Numbered from the stretch's first letter, positions 1-10,276 are shown. The stretch is DNA of 64,000 nt from Ningiella ruwaisensis (GCF_004798935.1 NZ_RAHT01000002.1:558001-622000), one strand, 5' to 3'. Notes: generated by a model from the sequence alone, not told the origin. Program-made: numbers and translations.

Positions 1-1989
1 TTCTGCCCGCGCTGCATAGTAACGACAAAAGTCCACTGCTTCGCGCACCTCGTCGATACCGTCTTGCGTTACCTTTCCAGCTTCTTTAATACAAATACCG
101 ATTAGCTCGTCCATGTGTCGCTCAAGAATATCGGCCGTTGCACGCAAAATATCGGCTCGCTCGTGTACCGGCGTTTTTGACCAACTGGCGAAGGCGGAGT
201 CTGCCTTATCCAGCTTTGCCTTCATTTCTTGAGGTGTATCGTACTTATGATAGCCTACAATTTCGTCAAGATTGGCCGGATTTTTTACCACGTGCAAATC
301 GCTCGTGCCCTCAAGCTGAGAGAGTTTCAGCTGATGCATTGAATACCATTTTTCAAGACTAAATTTGGTGCTTATAAGGTGATTAATATCATATAGGTCA
401 ATCCCTTTAGAGTTATTGCGCTCAGCACCATATAATTCGATAGGCATTCTGATTTGATCATTTTCGCGTTTTGACAATCGCTGGGTGTGTTCAACCGGGT
501 CACCAAGTAACTCTTCGACTTCTTTTTCATCATCAACTATGGCATTTACAAATGACGAATTTGCGCCATTTTCCAATAAGCGTCTAACAAGATAGGCCAA
601 AAGGTCCTCATGCTCTCCGACAGGCGCATAGACCCGACACTGAATTTTATCTTCAGTGACGATTTGGTCATAAAGCGTATCACCCATTCCGTGTAAGCAC
701 TGAAATTCAAAATTTTCTTTATCGTCGCCAGCAAGCTCCAAAATAACCGAAGCGGTGTAGGCATTATGAGTGGCAAACTGCGGATAAATCGTATCGCGAT
801 AGGCTAAAAGTCGGTTTGCACATGCATGATAGCTCACATCGGTTGACGATTTGCGTGTAAACACTGGAAAACTGTCAACGCCTAACTGTTGAGTATGCTT
901 GATTTCTGTATCCCAATACGCCCCCTTAACAAGCCGCACCATCATTTGCTTACCAACCCTTTGCGTCAATTCCCGTATCCATTCAATAACGAATATTGCA
1001 CGTTTTTGATAAGCTTGAACGGCGATACCAAAACCTGACCAACCTTTTAGATCTTCATCAGAAAACACACGCTCAATAATGTCAAGCGAGACTTCCAAGC
1101 GCTCTGACTCTTCTGCATCCACGGTTAGACCAATATCATATTCTTTGGCCATCAGACATAAGGCTTTCAGTTTTTCTGAGATTTCGTCCACAATGGTTTC
1201 GTGTTTTAAAAAATCAAAATGCGGATGAATCGCTGATAATTTTACGGATATTCCCGGACTTTTTTTAGGGCCTCGGCCTTTGGCCGCTTTCCCGATAACT
1301 TTAATGGCGTGAACGTAAGAATCGTAATACCGCTTGGCATCTTTTGAGGTTCGCGCTCCCTCTCCCAGCATGTCATAGGAATAAACATAACCCTTTTTCT
1401 CTTTTTCTTCCGCTCTGTCGACCGCATCCTCAATCGTTTCGCCCATCACAAATTGTTTACCCATTACCTTCATGGCAATGTTCATTGCGCGGCGGATAAC
1501 GGGTTCGCCGAGTCTTCCGATGGTTTTTTTAAGCAATCCAACCTGCTCTTGTTTGCGTTTGTCGGCGTAGGTCACCATATTGCCGGTGAACATAAGTCCC
1601 CATGCCGATGCATTCACAAACAGTGATTCACTGTTTCCCAAATGCGGTGCCCATTTTCCTTTTGAAAGCTTGTCTCGGATTAATTCATCTTGTGTCTGTT
1701 TATCTGGTATACGCAGCAAGGCTTCTGCCAAACACATAAGAACTACGCCTTCGGCGGTAGACAGTGAATACTCATTTAGTAAGGCATCAACGCCGCCATG
1801 TGCTGAATTCTCTCGTCGGATACGCAATACCATGTTGCGCGCTCGCTCCCATGCGCGGCTTCTTGCCCGCATGCTGACTTCTGCTTCTGGCAGTATGTGA
1901 TCAACGGCACGCCCCTCGCTAATTCGGTAAAAGTCACGGATCTTTTGACGAATAAGTGACTCGGTAGCAAGATTACTGCGTACTAACAT
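1..1989 (-). CDS. putA: Bifunctional proline dehydrogenase / L-glutamate-gamma-semialdehyde dehydrogenase PutA (N-terminal 663 residues; 3' end outside the window)
   Basis: Reading leftward from an ATG at 1989, the frame stays open to the window edge. PutA oxidises proline to P5C with FAD and then to glutamate with NAD. The proline-dehydrogenase barrel shows family motifs such as SYDMLGEGA, VRLVKGAYWD, FATHN and EFQCLHGMGD. From about residue 540 the aldehyde-dehydrogenase half begins (VVKNPANLDE, then FASWSKTPVHERADIL); its catalytic Cys lies beyond the edge. The N-terminus goes straight into the helical arm and lacks the ribbon-helix-helix DNA-binding domain of E. coli PutA. An in-frame TAA 24 nt upstream shows that nothing is missing there, so this PutA is probably not its own repressor. 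An AGAGG Shine-Dalgarno sits about 7 nt before the ATG. Confidence 0.95.
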   Translation of the reverse strand, partial: MLVRSNLATESLIRQKIRDFYRISEGRAVDHILPEAEVSMRARSRAWERARNMVLRIRRENSAHGGVDALLNEYSLSTAEGVVLMCLAEALLRIPDKQTQDELIRDKLSKGKWAPHLGNSESLFVNASAWGLMFTGNMVTYADKRKQEQVGLLKKTIGRLGEPVIRRAMNIAMKVMGKQFVMGETIEDAVDRAEEKEKKGYVYSYDMLGEGARTSKDAKRYYDSYVHAIKVIGKAAKGRGPKKSPGISVKLSAIHPHFDFLKHETIVDEISEKLKALCLMAKEYDIGLTVDAEESERLEVSLDIIERVFSDEDLKGWSGFGIAVQAYQKRAIFVIEWIRELTQRVGKQMMVRLVKGAYWDTEIKHTQQLGVDSFPVFTRKSSTDVSYHACANRLLAYRDTIYPQFATHNAYTASVILELAGDDKENFEFQCLHGMGDTLYDQIVTEDKIQCRVYAPVGEHEDLLAYLVRRLLENGANSSFVNAIVDDEKEVEELLGDPVEHTQRLSKRENDQIRMPIELYGAERNNSKGIDLYDINHLISTKFSLEKWYSMHQLKLSQLEGTSDLHVVKNPANLDEIVGYHKYDTPQEMKAKLDKADSAFASWSKTPVHERADILRATADILERHMDELIGICIKEAGKVTQDGIDEVREAVDFCRYYAARAE

Positions 1990-2595
1990 AGACGACCTCT
2001 TTGTTGTGTCTTAAGTATTTGCTCAGCTTACAAATGATAAACCTTTGCCAAACGTTAAGAATTATATTGAACGAAATTTGTTTATTTACACCCTAACGGG
2101 TATTAGGGCGCATTGCCAATAAAGCAAGTTTTGCATATTTGCCCTGTACTAAAATCTATACATATTTTTGTAGTTAACCAGACAAATATAGATCAAATTG
2201 ATTTGCCGAGATTCTATCAATGCAAGCCCTGTATAACCAAATAGAAAAACACCCGAATAGCGCTAATTTAAAGGTGTCAGTCAAAATAGAAACTAAAAAG
2301 ACAAAATGTAGGTTTGCTTTAGGATGCAAAGCCTATAAATCAGTAAAAAAGGAGTCATTTTATGCTAAGTAAAAGCTGTCGCGTTAGCATGCAAACTGAT
2401 ACATCTCATTAACAGATAGCGAATATTAATGCGTTTTTGTCTGCCGGCTGTTGTAAAAACAAATTACTCACACAGTCATTAAGTGCGCAATGGCACGGTT
2501 TGTGGCTAATGGCATAAATTCTATGGTATATTTTCAGAAGCACGCTAAGTGGCATTGCTTTGCATACATTTATTAAAAAAACGCACGAGAAATTT
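1990..2595. other. putA-ftsB divergent intergenic region
   Basis: This 606-bp AT-rich stretch lies between divergent putA and ftsB and must hold both promoters. Visible structure is a near-palindrome CCCTAACGGGTATTAGGG at 2091-2108, about 100 bp upstream of the putA start, which could be an operator. There is also a 16-codon reading frame with a good ribosome-binding site at 2362-2412. I see no convincing terminator or RNA gene. Confidence 0.5.
2362..2412 (+). CDS. Possible 16-residue leader peptide/microprotein upstream of ftsB
   Basis: An ATG at 2362 follows AAAAAGGAG with about 7 nt spacing, and the frame closes with TAA at 2410-2412 (MLSKSCRVSMQTDTSH). The Shine-Dalgarno is better than that of ftsB, but the frame is so short that chance is a serious alternative. 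No function is assigned. Confidence 0.15.
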   Translation: MLSKSCRVSMQTDTSH

Positions 2596-2877
2596 ATGAA
2601 ACACAAGTGGATTGCCGTCATTTTGATAACGCTCCTAATCGGGTTACAGGTGCGCTTGTGGTTCGGCAAAAACAGTATTTCTGATTACAACAGTATGCAA
2701 GAACAAATCGCGCAACTTAGGCAGCAAAACGCAAATTTAGAGCAGCGCAACGCCTTGCTTAAAGCAGACATTGAAGATTTGGAGCTTGGCATAGACTCAA
2801 TGGAAGAGCGTGCTCGCAACGAATTGGGTCTTATCAAAGAAGGCGAGACCTTCTACCGCATTTTGCCAAAAGAGTAA
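2596..2877 (+). CDS. ftsB: Cell division protein FtsB
   Basis: Small bitopic division protein that forms the FtsQ-FtsL-FtsB subcomplex and helps activate septal peptidoglycan synthesis. The 93-residue product has one N-terminal membrane segment (about residues 4-20), the LWFGKN motif just outside it, a heptad-rich coiled coil to about residue 70, and the conserved EERARNELG and GETFYR motifs near the C-terminus. An in-frame ATG exists 36 nt upstream, but it would add an unusual hydrophilic extension. The ATG at 2596, preceded by GAGA, gives a normal FtsB N-terminus. It heads the operon with ispD only 2 nt downstream, the usual order in gammaproteobacteria. Confidence 0.93.
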   Translation: MKHKWIAVILITLLIGLQVRLWFGKNSISDYNSMQEQIAQLRQQNANLEQRNALLKADIEDLELGIDSMEERARNELGLIKEGETFYRILPKE

Positions 2878-2879
2878 AA

Positions 2880-3608
2880 ATGGAATCACACTCATCGGTA
2901 TCAGTCATTATTCCTGCCGCAGGTGTGGGATCTCGTATGGGTAAATCACTTCCCAAACAATATCTGAAAATAGGAAGCAAAACAGTTATCGAGCATACGC
3001 TCGACACTTTCTTAACACATCCAAATGTTGCTCGCATTGTGGTCTGTTTGTCTGAGAAAGACACTATATTCAAGTCGATGAGCATCTCGAGTCACAACAA
3101 GATTCATCAAACGCCAGGCGGACAAGAACGCGCCAATAGCGTGCTCAAAGGTTTAGTTTATTTGCAATCAATATTGTCAGAACAGGAACAAAATCAGCAT
3201 ATGGTATTTGTGCATGATGCGGCTCGTCCGGGGTTAACACGAAAAAATTTCGATGCACTCATAGAGCGCGCGAGCATAGAGCAAGGTGCCATTTTAGCTA
3301 TGCCAGTTGTGGATACCATTAAACTGGCAAAGACAAAAAGAGATAAGGCCACTTATATAGAAAAAACGGTAGATAGGCAGTATCTGTGGCAGGCGCAAAC
3401 GCCTCAGGGCTTCTCACTAAACTTACTCAAATCAGCGTTGGAACAAGCCTTGGCTGAGCACGCGACAATTACAGACGAAGCGTCTGCAATCGAATATGTG
3501 AGGGGCAACGTGGCTTTAGTGGAAGGTGAGTCTTGTAACTTCAAGATCACGCGACCAGAGGATTTGGCATTGGCAGAATTTTATTTATTACAGCAGGAGC
3601 GTCTATGA
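2880..3608 (+). CDS. ispD: 2-C-methyl-D-erythritol 4-phosphate cytidylyltransferase
   Basis: Third enzyme of the MEP isoprenoid pathway: transfers CMP from CTP to methylerythritol phosphate. The 242-residue length is typical. The nucleotide-binding signature AAGVGSRMG is at residues 13-21 with the following KQYL, and VHDAARP lies near residue 115. The TPQGF and ITDEAS motifs of the C-terminal half are present. It starts 2 nt after ftsB, and its TGA overlaps the ATG of ispF (ATGA at 3605), so the two consecutive-pathway enzymes are probably translationally coupled. Confidence 0.97.
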   Translation: MESHSSVSVIIPAAGVGSRMGKSLPKQYLKIGSKTVIEHTLDTFLTHPNVARIVVCLSEKDTIFKSMSISSHNKIHQTPGGQERANSVLKGLVYLQSILSEQEQNQHMVFVHDAARPGLTRKNFDALIERASIEQGAILAMPVVDTIKLAKTKRDKATYIEKTVDRQYLWQAQTPQGFSLNLLKSALEQALAEHATITDEASAIEYVRGNVALVEGESCNFKITRPEDLALAEFYLLQQERL

Positions 3609-4090
3609 TCCGCATTGGTCATGGCTATGACGTCCATAAATTTGGTAGCGACAAGCCACTATTATTGTGTGGCGTACACATCCCCCATGAGACAGGCCTT
3701 ATTGCGCATTCTGATGGCGATGTCGCTTTACATGCGTTTAGCGACGCTTTACTTGGTGCGCTGGCATTAGGGGATATTGGCAAGCACTTTCCTGATACAG
3801 ATCCCAATTACGCGGGGGCGAATTCGATAAGTTTGTTAAAAAAAGTGTATGAACTTGTTCAGCAAGAAGGATATGAGCTTATCAATGCGGACTTGACCAT
3901 TGCCGCTCAGGCACCAAAGCTTGCAGCGCATATCGACGCGATGCGTTTAACAATTGCTGACGCTTTAGACCTGCCCATTCAACTAATTAGTGTAAAAGCC
4001 ACTACCACTGAAAAATTAGGCTTTGTTGGTCGAAAAGAAGGGATTGCGGTTGACGCTGTAGTACTTGTTCAGGCAGTAAGCATAAAATGA
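3605..4090 (+). CDS. ispF: 2-C-methyl-D-erythritol 2,4-cyclodiphosphate synthase
   Basis: MEP-pathway enzyme that cyclises CDP-methylerythritol 2-phosphate with loss of CMP; it acts as a homotrimer with an active-site metal. The 161-residue protein opens with RIGHGYDVH, giving metal ligands Asp9 and His11, with the third, His43, in SDGDVALHA. The TTTEKLGF segment is also conserved. It overlaps ispD by 4 nt at its start and truD by 4 nt at its end. No residue expected for activity is missing. Confidence 0.97.
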   Translation: MIRIGHGYDVHKFGSDKPLLLCGVHIPHETGLIAHSDGDVALHAFSDALLGALALGDIGKHFPDTDPNYAGANSISLLKKVYELVQQEGYELINADLTIAAQAPKLAAHIDAMRLTIADALDLPIQLISVKATTTEKLGFVGRKEGIAVDAVVLVQAVSIK

Positions 4091-5199
4091 CTTTAGCGTT
4101 TTCATCTGCCTCACCAGAAATAGCTCGGTGGACACGTTTGCACGGAGCTGCCATTGGAAAAGCTGCATTTAAAATCAAGCCGGAAGATTTTATCGTGCAA
4201 GAAAACCTGGGATTTGAGCCAACGGGTGAAGGAGAACATCACTTTTTACATGTGCAAAAAAGAAATGTGAATACCGCATATGCCGCTGAAGTTTTCGCAA
4301 GGTTTTCCGGTATTCCACTGCGCGATATTAGCTATGCAGGACGCAAAGACAAATATGCCCTAACTGAGCAATATTTTACAGTCTATCAAGGCAAGCACGC
4401 AGCGCCAGATTGGAATAGCTTTTCCCACCCCGATATCAACTTGCTTAGCGCGACACGCCACAACAAAAAACTCAAAACTGGCGCATTGCAAGGCAATACG
4501 TTTATCATCAAACTCCATGAATTTGCTCCCATTGACAGTGAAAATGCCGGAAACATAGAAAAGGCAGTTGCAAACCGCATAAATACAATCGCCAAAGAAG
4601 GCGTTCCCAATTATTATGGTCAACAACGCTTTGGTGAAATGCATACAGCAAATGGCACCGTATATAACGGCAATTTGCATTTGGGGATGCGAATGGCTGA
4701 GGGCGAAGTAATCAAAAACCGAAACAAACGCTCGATGGCAATTTCGGCCCTTCGCAGTTTTTTGTTTAACGAAATTGTCAGTAATCGCGTCTCTCAACAG
4801 CTGCACGAGACTATACTTAGCGGAGACGCACTTCAGTTAGCAGGCTCAAACAGCTTTTTCATATGTGATGCGAATAAACAGGCAAAGGGACAAAATGAAG
4901 AAGAACTTAATGAGCGCCTGCGACAACGCGACATTTTTATAACGGCTTCACTTGCAGGCAAAGGCAAAGCGTTGGTAGAAGAGGAAGCGCTAAAATTTGA
5001 GCAAGCCTGTTTAAATGACCATGAGAATATTCTTCGCACCTTGGTAAGTGCAGGACTTAAACAGGAAAGACGACCTATAATGCTGTATCCTGCAGACCTT
5101 GGTTGGACGCTAAAAGAAAATGAATTGGAACTGCGCTTTTCACTTACATCGGGCGCATTCGCAACATCTGTGTTAAGAGAATTATGCGAATTTTATTAA
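4087..5199 (+). CDS. truD: tRNA pseudouridine(13) synthase TruD
   Basis: Isomerises U13 of tRNA-Glu and some other tRNAs to pseudouridine. The 370-residue protein has the TruD catalytic motif AGRKDKYA with the likely nucleophile Asp88, and the NYYGQQRFG and [18 protein letters not shown] blocks of the core. The insertion domain between about residues 155 and 310 is present. The start codon overlaps the ispF stop (ATGA at 4087), and the last 16 nt overlap the start of surE, so the operon is very compact here. Confidence 0.95.
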   Translation: MTLAFSSASPEIARWTRLHGAAIGKAAFKIKPEDFIVQENLGFEPTGEGEHHFLHVQKRNVNTAYAAEVFARFSGIPLRDISYAGRKDKYALTEQYFTVYQGKHAAPDWNSFSHPDINLLSATRHNKKLKTGALQGNTFIIKLHEFAPIDSENAGNIEKAVANRINTIAKEGVPNYYGQQRFGEMHTANGTVYNGNLHLGMRMAEGEVIKNRNKRSMAISALRSFLFNEIVSNRVSQQLHETILSGDALQLAGSNSFFICDANKQAKGQNEEELNERLRQRDIFITASLAGKGKALVEEEALKFEQACLNDHENILRTLVSAGLKQERRPIMLYPADLGWTLKENELELRFSLTSGAFATSVLRELCEFY

Positions 5200-5948
5200 G
5201 TAACGATGACGGCGTATTTGCTCGTGGTATTGCCTGTATGCACGAGCATCTATCCGCGCATTTTGACGTAACTGTTATCGCACCTGACAGAAACTGTTCT
5301 GGAATGAGCAATGCTTTATCTTTACATCAACCATTGCGTATTCAAAAAAACGATAATGGATTTTACTCTGTAAACGGAACACCCTCTGATTGCGTTCAGT
5401 TAGGAGTAAACAGCGGCATGTTTGAAGAGCCTGATCTGGTAGTTTCTGGCATAAACCATGGACCTAATTTAGGCGATGATACGATTTATTCAGGAACGGT
5501 CGCCGCTGCACTTGAGGGGCGGCATTTAGGACACCCCGCTATTGCTGTTTCGTTATGTGCGAAAGATAACCAGCATTTTGAAACCGCCGCTGCGCTTACG
5601 GTTGATATAATTATGCGACTGAAGCAGCACCCGCTTAAAACAAATGAAATACTCAATGTAAATGTGCCTAATGTGCCACTTGAAGATATTCAAGGTATTC
5701 GTGCCACACGATGCGGAAAGCGGCATCGTGCCAAAACAATGATTGAAGATCAGGATCCTTTTGGAAATCGCATTTTCTGGTATGGCAGGCTTGGAAATGA
5801 AGCTGATGCAGGAATTGGCACCGATTTTCATGCAGTGAAACACGGCTATTGTTCAATAAGTCCTCTATCTACAGACATGACAGTACACAAGCAGATTGAA
5901 AAGATGAATACTTGGTTATCGCCCAAGCAAAACAAGAGTAAGCAATAA
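5184..5948 (+). CDS. surE: 5'/3'-nucleotidase SurE
   Basis: Metal-dependent nucleoside monophosphate phosphatase associated with stationary-phase survival. The 254-residue product begins [11 protein letters not shown], where Asp8 and Asp9 are metal ligands. It also has APDRNCSG, the [11 protein letters not shown] strand and [12 protein letters not shown] with the remaining ligand Asn. It starts inside the 3' end of truD and ends 8 nt before pcm. The surE-pcm-nlpD-rpoS order matches the established gammaproteobacterial stationary-phase locus. Confidence 0.96.
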   Translation: MRILLSNDDGVFARGIACMHEHLSAHFDVTVIAPDRNCSGMSNALSLHQPLRIQKNDNGFYSVNGTPSDCVQLGVNSGMFEEPDLVVSGINHGPNLGDDTIYSGTVAAALEGRHLGHPAIAVSLCAKDNQHFETAAALTVDIIMRLKQHPLKTNEILNVNVPNVPLEDIQGIRATRCGKRHRAKTMIEDQDPFGNRIFWYGRLGNEADAGIGTDFHAVKHGYCSISPLSTDMTVHKQIEKMNTWLSPKQNKSKQ

Positions 5949-5956
5949 ACAACACT

Positions 5957-6598
5957 ATGATATTAAAGCCCACTCGAAAAGGTCTTCAGCTTGCCCAGGT
6001 GCTTGAAAAAGAAGGGATCAGTAACCGCAGAGTACTGGATACTATCGCCAGTACGCCGCGTGAACACTTTATACCTGATGCACTTAAGCATAAAGCATAT
6101 GAAAATACCGCCTTGCCCATCGGGCAAGGCCAGACGATTTCGCAGCCTTATATAGTGGCCCGAATGACTGAACTATTGTTAGCGCAAGATGTTGCACCAA
6201 TGCATATACTGGAGATCGGCACAGGCTCAGGCTATCAAACAGCTATTTTGACTCAGCTTTTCAAGCAGGTTTTCAGTGTGGAGCGAATTAAAACTTTGCA
6301 ATTTCAGGCAAAACGACGCCTAAATCAATTGGATCTGCATAATGTAAAAATGAAGCACGGTGACGGCTGGCAAGGTTGGGCTAGTAAAGCCCCCTATGAT
6401 GCAATCATCGTTACTGCGGCAGCCAAAGAAGTGCCACAGGCGCTTATTGCGCAGTTAAGCGAACATGGACGTATGGTTATTCCGGTGGGCGAAGGTTCGC
6501 AACAATTACTGTGTATTGACAATAAAAAGGAACAACGGTCGCAAACAAGTGTAGAAACCGTTAAGTTTGTACCTCTTATAGCCGGAGAGCTTGCGTGA
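5957..6598 (+). CDS. pcm: Protein-L-isoaspartate O-methyltransferase
   Basis: Uses S-adenosylmethionine to methylate isoaspartyl residues, starting repair of aged proteins. The 213-residue protein shows the family motif [13 protein letters not shown] (about residues 56-68), SAM motif [12 protein letters not shown] (about 85-95), and the later DAIIVTAAA and GRMVIPVG strands. It lies 8 nt after surE, and its TGA overlaps the GTG start of the next gene. A typical, intact PCMT. Confidence 0.96.
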   Translation: MILKPTRKGLQLAQVLEKEGISNRRVLDTIASTPREHFIPDALKHKAYENTALPIGQGQTISQPYIVARMTELLLAQDVAPMHILEIGTGSGYQTAILTQLFKQVFSVERIKTLQFQAKRRLNQLDLHNVKMKHGDGWQGWASKAPYDAIIVTAAAKEVPQALIAQLSEHGRMVIPVGEGSQQLLCIDNKKEQRSQTSVETVKFVPLIAGELA

Positions 6599-7173
6599 AG
6601 CTATTCACATACCTGTACGATTTAAGTTTAAAATGGTCACAACATCGTCACGCCGAGAAGTACTTGGCGGGTTTAAGCTGCGCTGAATCCACCTTTTTTC
6701 CTATTCCGCCAGACGTGATGCTGGCACCAATGGTACTTAGCCAAACAGATAAAGCCTGGCGCTTCGCTTTTGTCACCACAGTGGCCTCGGTTATAGGCGG
6801 TATTTTTGGGTATTTCCTTGGCTATTTTGCTTTTGAATCCTTCGTAGACCCTTTAATTAACGAATGGGGATATTCTGACAAACTTTTATTGGCCGAAAGC
6901 TGGTTTAGCGACTACGGCGTGTGGGTTGTCTTTCTGGCAGGCTTTTCACCCATACCTTACAAGGTGTTTACCATCAGTGCAGGCGCACTGGCGATGGCCT
7001 TTTTTCCCTTTGTATTGGCTTCCGCAGTGGGTCGCGGACTGCGGTTTTTCCTGGTATCTGCATTTATGAAGTATGGAGGGCCACCAATGGAAGCTAAGCT
7101 AAAAGATTATATTGAATTTATTGGTTGGTCTTTGGTCATTATTGGTGTGGTTGCCTATTTTATTTTGCGCTAG
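6595..7173 (+). CDS. yqaA: YqaA-family DedA-like inner-membrane protein
   Basis: A 192-residue membrane protein of the SNARE-associated/VTT (DedA-like) superfamily. Features are the early [14 protein letters not shown] segment, two long hydrophobic stretches around residues 58-78 and 105-145, the [16 protein letters not shown] motif typical of YqaA, and a C-terminal membrane helix. DedA relatives are implicated in lipid scrambling and envelope homeostasis; the specific role of YqaA is not established. The GTG start at 6595 overlaps the pcm stop, and the gene sits between pcm and nlpD as in related marine genera. Confidence 0.85.
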   Translation: MKLFTYLYDLSLKWSQHRHAEKYLAGLSCAESTFFPIPPDVMLAPMVLSQTDKAWRFAFVTTVASVIGGIFGYFLGYFAFESFVDPLINEWGYSDKLLLAESWFSDYGVWVVFLAGFSPIPYKVFTISAGALAMAFFPFVLASAVGRGLRFFLVSAFMKYGGPPMEAKLKDYIEFIGWSLVIIGVVAYFILR

Positions 7174-7238
7174 CCTGGTAACTGCAGAAAATTAGGCGTT
7201 TGATGGTGTAATCGGGCACCAAAAAAGGAAAGGGTTGA

Positions 7239-8063
7239 ATGCGGGTTTGGCTGACTATTACATGCTCAGTTTTGTTGTTAAATGGATGTAGTTCTCGCTT
7301 CGAACCTGCTCCCGTTGATACGCTATCAACTAAGCTTGCATCTAAAAACAACCTCACAGAAATTACAGGCGACACCTATGTCGTTCAAGCGGGTGATACG
7401 CTTTTTTCTATCGCATTCTACAGCGGAAATACCTACCGGGATCTTGCTAAACTCAACCGTATTTCTCCTCCCTATGATATAAAAGTCGGCCAGCAACTGC
7501 GTCTTAGCAAACCAGCAGATAATCCCTTAGCGACAAAAACAGGCAAAGAAAACATTGAGCTGGCGCAAACTGTTCATAAATCGAACAAAAGAAAGGTTGA
7601 CCCAAGACCATCGCAAGCGTATGGTGGAAGTGTAGATAAAGATCATCGAAAAATTCAAAATAATAAAACCAAAACCTCGATTAATTCTTATAAAAGTCGA
7701 TGGATTTGGCCCGCCACTGGACAGCACAAGGTGGCCACCGTCGCGAGTGATGGTAGCAATCGAGGCTTAGACATCAAAGGGCGTTTGGGGAGTGAAATTC
7801 TCGCTGCTGCAGACGGCAAGGTCGTTTATGCAGGCAATGCCTTAAAAGGATATGGAAATTTAATCATTATTAAACATGATGATGAATATCTTAGCGCCTA
7901 CGCGCACAATGATCGGATATTGGTAAGTGAGCAGAGCTATGTCAAACAGGGACAGCAGATTGCAACAATGGGCCAGACAGGCGCCAGTAGCGTCATGTTA
8001 CATTTTGAGATCCGAAAAAAAGGTAAATCTCAAGACCCTTTTCAATATCTTCCACCGCAATAG
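7239..8063 (+). CDS. nlpD: NlpD-type lipoprotein, LysM plus degenerate LytM (amidase activator)
   Basis: Outer-membrane lipoprotein that activates the peptidoglycan amidase AmiC during cell separation (known role of the family). The lipobox LLNGC puts the lipidated Cys at residue 17. A LysM domain follows (YVVQAGDTLFSIA onward, about residues 47-91), then a basic linker and a C-terminal M23/LytM domain (about 150-270). The LytM zinc ligands are not intact: RGLDIKG replaces the HxxxD motif, while LHFEIR keeps only part of the last one. This agrees with a non-hydrolytic activator rather than an endopeptidase. The rpoS promoter usually lies inside nlpD. Confidence 0.93.
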   Translation: MRVWLTITCSVLLLNGCSSRFEPAPVDTLSTKLASKNNLTEITGDTYVVQAGDTLFSIAFYSGNTYRDLAKLNRISPPYDIKVGQQLRLSKPADNPLATKTGKENIELAQTVHKSNKRKVDPRPSQAYGGSVDKDHRKIQNNKTKTSINSYKSRWIWPATGQHKVATVASDGSNRGLDIKGRLGSEILAAADGKVVYAGNALKGYGNLIIIKHDDEYLSAYAHNDRILVSEQSYVKQGQQIATMGQTGASSVMLHFEIRKKGKSQDPFQYLPPQ

Positions 8064-8142
8064 CTTTAATGTGATTAGTCAAACAGAAGGTAAACACATT
8101 AGCATGACAAGGCTACAAGCCAGTTCAAGGAGTTACTCATAA

Positions 8143-9150
8143 ATGGTTACTCAAAATACCGACGCAAAATCACGCAAAGCTGAAAGGCTTGACATGGATA
8201 GTTTAGACTTTGAATCTATAGACGATCCAGAGGATGATTCAACTGACATTGATGAAGCAGAAGAGGATAGTAAAAAATCAGACGACTTTAAAGCTGAGCA
8301 AATTAGCATAAAACAGCTTGACGCGACTCAAATCTATTTGAATGAAATTGGTTTTTCGCCATTATTAAGTGCCGAAGAGGAAGTCAAGTTCGCCAGAGAA
8401 GCAATTGCCGGTAACGAAGCATCCAGAGAGCGTATGATCGTAAGCAATCTTCGACTTGTAGTAAAAATTGCGCGACGGTACAACAATAGAGGCTTGGCCT
8501 TGCTTGACTTAATTGAAGAGGGCAACCTGGGCCTGATTCGGGCTGTTGAAAAATTCGATCCCGAAAGAGGCTTTAGATTTTCTACCTACGCGACTTGGTG
8601 GATACGTCAAACCATTGAACGCGCCTTGATGAATCAAACCCGAACTATTCGCTTACCCATTCATATCGTTAAAGAATTAAATCTGTATTTGCGTACTGCG
8701 CGAAAATTGGCTCAAGAGCTCGATCACGAACCTACGGCAGAGGAAATCGCAGAGGCAGCAGGTGAACCGGTTAGTAGTGTTCAGCGCATGTTAAAGCTTA
8801 ACGAACGCATCAGTTCAGTGGATACGCCGCTAGGCGGCGATGGCGATAAATCATTGGTTGATTTAATTACCGACGAAAACGACGACGGACCAGAAAATCA
8901 GCTTCAAACAAATAATATACAAGATAATATTGTGCATTGGCTCGATGTGTTAAACGACAAGCAGCGAGAAGTACTTGCAAGACGCTTCGGCCTCTTGGGT
9001 TACGAAGCGGCTACACTGGAAGAAGTAGGTGTTGAAATAGGTCTGACTCGGGAAAGAGTCAGACAAATTCAGGTGGAAGCCCTAAAAAGATTGAAAGAAG
9101 TTCTGAAACATGAAGGTCTAAGTATAGAGTCACTATTTGGCGTCGAATAG
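8143..9150 (+). CDS. rpoS: RNA polymerase sigma factor RpoS (stationary phase / general stress)
   Basis: Sigma-70 family, 335 residues. After an acidic variable N-terminus come region 1.2 ([16 protein letters not shown]), region 2 with the core-binding/-10 segments ([46 protein letters not shown]), region 3 (IHIVKELN) and region 4 with the -35-binding helix-turn-helix ([19 protein letters not shown]). A strong AAGGAG sits about 10 nt before the ATG. The position directly after nlpD separates it from rpoD. The start, 79 nt after nlpD, leaves room for a leader, but I could not identify a specific regulatory hairpin. Confidence 0.97.
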   Translation: MVTQNTDAKSRKAERLDMDSLDFESIDDPEDDSTDIDEAEEDSKKSDDFKAEQISIKQLDATQIYLNEIGFSPLLSAEEEVKFAREAIAGNEASRERMIVSNLRLVVKIARRYNNRGLALLDLIEEGNLGLIRAVEKFDPERGFRFSTYATWWIRQTIERALMNQTRTIRLPIHIVKELNLYLRTARKLAQELDHEPTAEEIAEAAGEPVSSVQRMLKLNERISSVDTPLGGDGDKSLVDLITDENDDGPENQLQTNNIQDNIVHWLDVLNDKQREVLARRFGLLGYEAATLEEVGVEIGLTRERVRQIQVEALKRLKEVLKHEGLSIESLFGVE

Positions 9151-9185
9151 CTAAAAGGCAATATTACTGCGGTAAATTTGCATAC

Positions 9186-9734
9186 TTGCCTATTTGCAAA
9201 CTTGAGAATAGATCTATTGTGCTAATTGTCCGCTTATTACTGTCTGCACTCATTGCCTTCATGTTCTATGGTGCCTGGGCGTATTTCGCTAATGCTATTG
9301 TTACCAGTGACAAAAGCGTGTTAATTAAAGCCTCTTTGGTTCAAGGTTTGTATAGCGCGCTTGCTACCTTGATTTTTACTGCGCTCTTGGAGTTTTTTCA
9401 TCGGATTCTGCATAAAAAACGAATATGTCTGGCATTTATTATTCCGCGCATTTCCAAAGACGAACCTGCATCTCCTTGCTCAACCAAACTAACAGTAAAA
9501 AGCTCTCTGACGTTTTTTAAGACACTTTTTCATGATAGAGCCTTGCCTGGAGTCATTCTTGTTCCTATTCCAGCCATGCTTATTCAAAGCACCCTGGTCA
9601 TAGGCGTAAATGTATACTTTAATACACCAAATTTATGGTTAACGGTTGCACCCTCTATAGTGTTTAGTGCCGCCTATGGCTATGCTTACAGCATTGGTCT
9701 TTCGTCTAAAACGCTCACTCGCGCGCAAGTGTAA
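9186..9734 (+). CDS. Small integral membrane protein of unknown function
   Basis: A 182-residue reading frame with about four predicted membrane segments (roughly residues 12-35, 48-72, 118-140 and 150-170) separated by a basic cytoplasmic stretch (HKKRICLAF). I do not recognise a family. The start is uncertain: TTG at 9186 gives the full length, GTG at 9219 is an alternative, and neither has a good Shine-Dalgarno. It follows rpoS by 35 nt, so it may be read through from it, and its last 20 nt overlap the 3' end of convergent folA. Hydrophobicity and the absence of a competing frame support it as real. Confidence 0.6.
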   Translation: MPICKLENRSIVLIVRLLLSALIAFMFYGAWAYFANAIVTSDKSVLIKASLVQGLYSALATLIFTALLEFFHRILHKKRICLAFIIPRISKDEPASPCSTKLTVKSSLTFFKTLFHDRALPGVILVPIPAMLIQSTLVIGVNVYFNTPNLWLTVAPSIVFSAAYGYAYSIGLSSKTLTRAQV

Positions 9735-10206
9735 CAAACTTATAGTCGTAGGGGTTTTTATCATCTTTTTTGTGAGAATGACTTTCTATTTCTTTCCAAT
9801 TAGCGTTTGCGGTCCAATCGGGAAATTGCGTGTCTCCCTCCACGTCTAAATCAATAAAGGTCAAAAACAATTGCTGTGCTTCGGGCAAAAACAGTTCATA
9901 AATTTTGCCTCCCCCGATCACCATCACCTCATTTGCAGTTTTCTGAGCGACGGCGAGTGCGTCCTCAGCATTCGGGACAACACAAGCATCATTTAACTGA
10001 TAGGATTTATTGCGACTGATAACGATATTTTCACGCCCTGGAAGCGCTTTACCAATCGATTCATAGGTTTTTCTCCCCATGATGACAGGTAATCCCATAG
10101 TCACTGATTTAAAATGCTTCAAATCGGCAGGGAGATGCCACGGCATTTCGTTATCTTTTCCGATAACGCGATTTTTTGCCATCGCGGCAATAAGCGAAAT
10201 TTTCAT
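9715..10206 (-). CDS. folA: Dihydrofolate reductase
   Basis: Reduces dihydrofolate to tetrahydrofolate with NADPH; needed for thymidylate and purine synthesis and the target of trimethoprim. The 163-residue protein has all chromosomal-type motifs: AAMAKNRVIG, MPWHLPADLKHF with the catalytic acid Asp28, GRKTYESIG, and IGGGKIYELFLP. It is transcribed leftward and overlaps the end of the preceding membrane-protein gene by 20 nt. No resistance-type sequence or mobile context is seen. Confidence 0.97.
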   Translation of the reverse strand: MKISLIAAMAKNRVIGKDNEMPWHLPADLKHFKSVTMGLPVIMGRKTYESIGKALPGRENIVISRNKSYQLNDACVVPNAEDALAVAQKTANEVMVIGGGKIYELFLPEAQQLFLTFIDLDVEGDTQFPDWTANANWKEIESHSHKKDDKNPYDYKFVTLARE

Positions 10207-10276
10207 TCTATCAATTTATCCAGTCGTGTTATTTTTAAGCTTGATGCTGCTAAGTTATGTTTAATCTTAATCGACC

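Noticed and set aside
4360-4806. A 148-codon antisense frame inside truD, and similar antisense frames in the RND pump gene (12640-13062) and obgE
   Set aside because: They are complements of well-supported genes with intact family motifs, with shadow-like composition.
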